Assembly (NCBI GenBank): GCA_030609245.1
Contig: JAUWCP010000112.1
Span: 1 to 7,409 of the forward strand
DNA: 7,409 nt
Origin: Hyphomicrobium sp.
GTDB taxonomy: Bacteria; Pseudomonadota; Alphaproteobacteria; Rhizobiales; Hyphomicrobiaceae
Direction: 5' to 3'
Part shown: in pieces, positions 6,248 through 7,409 of the stretch
Position numbering within the stretch: the stretch's first letter is position 1
Layout: every line of letters begins with the position of its first letter
The notes under the pieces: model-generated
Database searches by the model: none
Seen by the model: the letters and a program-made list of their open reading frames with translations, nothing else
What the model was told of the DNA's origin: nothing
Translations under genes and position numbers: made by a program

Positions 6248-7255
6248 TCAGCCCCACTCGCCCGCTTCCAGCACGATCTTCCCGACGTGCTTCTTCGACT
6301 CGAACAGCGCGTGGGCCTCGTTGGCCTGGGCGAAGGTGAAGCGGGTCGGATCGATCAGCGGCTTGAGCTTCCCAGCATCGGCCAGTTCGGCGGCCTCCCG
6401 CAGGATCTCTCCGTGGTGCTCGCGGCCCTCGCCGGTAAGGAGGGGGATCGACATGTTCTGCGTGTGAACGGTCGCGGCGTTGATGAACGCGTTTATCAGG
6501 TCTTGCGTGGTCGAATCGGTGCCTGTGAAGACGGTGACGATCCGGCCCCACTTGCGCGTAGCCTTGAGAGACTGATCGAAGATGGGCCCACTTACAGTGT
6601 CGTAAACAGCGTCGAAACCGCGGCCGTCCGTAAGCCTCTGGACGTACTGCTCGACCGACTCTTCGCGGTAGTTGATGATGTCGTCGGCGCCGAGGCTTCG
6701 GGCGATCTCGGCCTTGTCGTCGGAGGACACGGTCGCCGCAACGCGGGTCCCCTTGGCCTTGGCCAACTGGACGCCAACGTGACCGACACCGCCCGTGCCG
6801 CCGTGCACGAGCACGTGCTCACCCGGTTGGATCTTTGCACTGTCGATGAGCGATTCCCATGCGGTGATCACGACGAGCGGGAGCGCCGCGGCTTCGGCGA
6901 AGCTCAGCGACTTCGGCTTGTGCGCAACGAGCCTTGCGTCTGCGGGCATGAACTCTGCGAGTGCTCCCGGGGTGCCTTTGAATCCGCCGGCGCACGCGTA
7001 GACCTCGTCGCCGATCTCGAACCCTTGGACCCCCGGACCGACGGCGGAGACGACGCCGGCGACGTCGCCGTGGAGGACCGCCGGAAGATCTGGATTGAAG
7101 CCGAGATCATGCCGGAGAAGCTTGTTGTCGATCGGGTTTATGCTCGTGGCTTTGACGGCGATGAGGATCTCGCCTTCTCGCGGCTTCGTTGTTTCGATCT
7201 CAGCGAGCTCGAGACGTGCGTCGGCGCCGTATTCGCGCGCAATGTATGCTTTCAT
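6248..7255 (-). CDS. Zinc-independent MDR-family NADPH:quinone oxidoreductase
   Basis: This is a medium-chain dehydrogenase/reductase of the quinone oxidoreductase (QOR-like) branch, a cytosolic NAD(P)H-dependent reductase of quinones or activated double bonds. The N-terminal GroES-like domain has SINPIDNKLLR (38-48) and HGDVAGVV (62-69), where zinc alcohol dehydrogenases have GHE; the structural zinc cysteines are absent. The Rossmann domain shows HGGTGGVGHVG (151-161), and the C-terminus ends in HVGKIVLE (323-330), a usual QOR ending. Length, 335 aa, is normal. The frame is open to 7306, but I chose the ATG at 7255: it gives the family start MKAYIAREYG, has a GAAAGAG site just upstream and overlaps the previous gene's stop as ATGA. 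Natural substrate is unknown; the coupled NTF2-like gene hints at detoxification or secondary metabolism, which is inference. Confidence 0.93.
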   Translation of the reverse strand: MKAYIAREYGADARLELAEIETTKPREGEILIAVKATSINPIDNKLLRHDLGFNPDLPAVLHGDVAGVVSAVGPGVQGFEIGDEVYACAGGFKGTPGALAEFMPADARLVAHKPKSLSFAEAAALPLVVITAWESLIDSAKIQPGEHVLVHGGTGGVGHVGVQLAKAKGTRVAATVSSDDKAEIARSLGADDIINYREESVEQYVQRLTDGRGFDAVYDTVSGPIFDQSLKATRKWGRIVTVFTGTDSTTQDLINAFINAATVHTQNMSIPLLTGEGREHHGEILREAAELADAGKLKPLIDPTRFTFAQANEAHALFESKKHVGKIVLEAGEWG

Positions 7256-7409
7256 GATGTTGCTCTTTCGGGATGTAGATGGAAGACCTTGTTCATGATC
7301 TTCCACTCGCCATCGACCTTGAGCAGCGTGAACAAGTCTGTGAACCGGTGGCCGGTCCAGTTCTCCAGTTCGAGCCGCACGGTGGCGACCGAGCCAATCA
7401 GATCGATGC
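7252..7409 (-). CDS. NTF2/lumazine-binding-like protein, C-terminal part
   Basis: Only the last 51 codons are in the window; the gene starts beyond the right edge. The visible peptide includes DLIGSVATVRLELENWTGH, then RFTDLFTLLKVDGEWKIMNK and the ending VFHLHPERATS. The pattern of a strand, FTDxFxLLKxDGxWKIxNKxFH and a short tail is typical of the C-terminus of SnoaL/NTF2-fold proteins annotated as putative lumazine-binding proteins (PF12893 type). Such small cone-shaped proteins bind or convert small molecules; the exact role is unknown. Its TGA (7252-7254) overlaps the ATG of the oxidoreductase, a sign of translational coupling. Confidence 0.85.
   Translation of the reverse strand, partial: IDLIGSVATVRLELENWTGHRFTDLFTLLKVDGEWKIMNKVFHLHPERATS

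Noticed and set aside
6081..6551. 156-aa minus-strand frame overlapping the oxidoreductase C-terminus
   Set aside because: Arg/His-rich out-of-frame translation of the oxidoreductase gene running into the repeat.

Overview
The window looks like chromosomal DNA of an alphaproteobacterium, most likely a Hyphomicrobiales (Rhizobiales) member and possibly a methylotroph related to Hyphomicrobium. The evidence is a 5S rRNA 3' end of alphaproteobacterial type, a UbiB protein of alphaproteobacterial style, a Fae-family (formaldehyde-activating enzyme) paralog, high-GC genes, and an intergenic palindromic repeat whose spurious translations resemble ones I remember from Bradyrhizobium-like genomes. 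The taxonomic call is inference.

Layout. Positions 1-90 are the end of a 5S rRNA gene on the + strand, so an rRNA operon enters from the left; a strong intrinsic terminator closes it at 176-210. Positions 211-1780 form a lower-GC stretch with two genes I cannot name: a small coiled-coil-like 88-aa protein (+, 392-658) preceded by an inverted repeat around its ribosome-binding site, and a 302-aa protein with a signal peptide (-, 761-1669). A Fae-like gene (+, best start 1907, end 2455) follows. It converges on two abutting glycosyltransferase genes (-, 3216-3962 then 2466-3215), which form a small surface-polysaccharide or lipopolysaccharide type unit. The ubiquinone biosynthesis kinase-like gene ubiB (-, 4103-5707) lies upstream of these. 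A 540-base stretch (5708-6247) has no convincing gene but carries a nested palindromic repeat. The right end holds a zinc-free MDR-family quinone oxidoreductase (-, 6248-7255) overlapping by ATGA the end of an NTF2/lumazine-binding-like gene (-, 7252 to the window edge).

The genes do not form a single system. The coupled pairs are the two glycosyltransferases and the MDR reductase with the NTF2-like protein. I see no CRISPR array, transposase, tRNA or clear defence system. The most notable points are the Fae paralog, which seems to lack the conserved catalytic histidine and stands away from other C1 genes, the unknown low-GC pair beside the rRNA operon, and the nested palindrome at 6039-6134.
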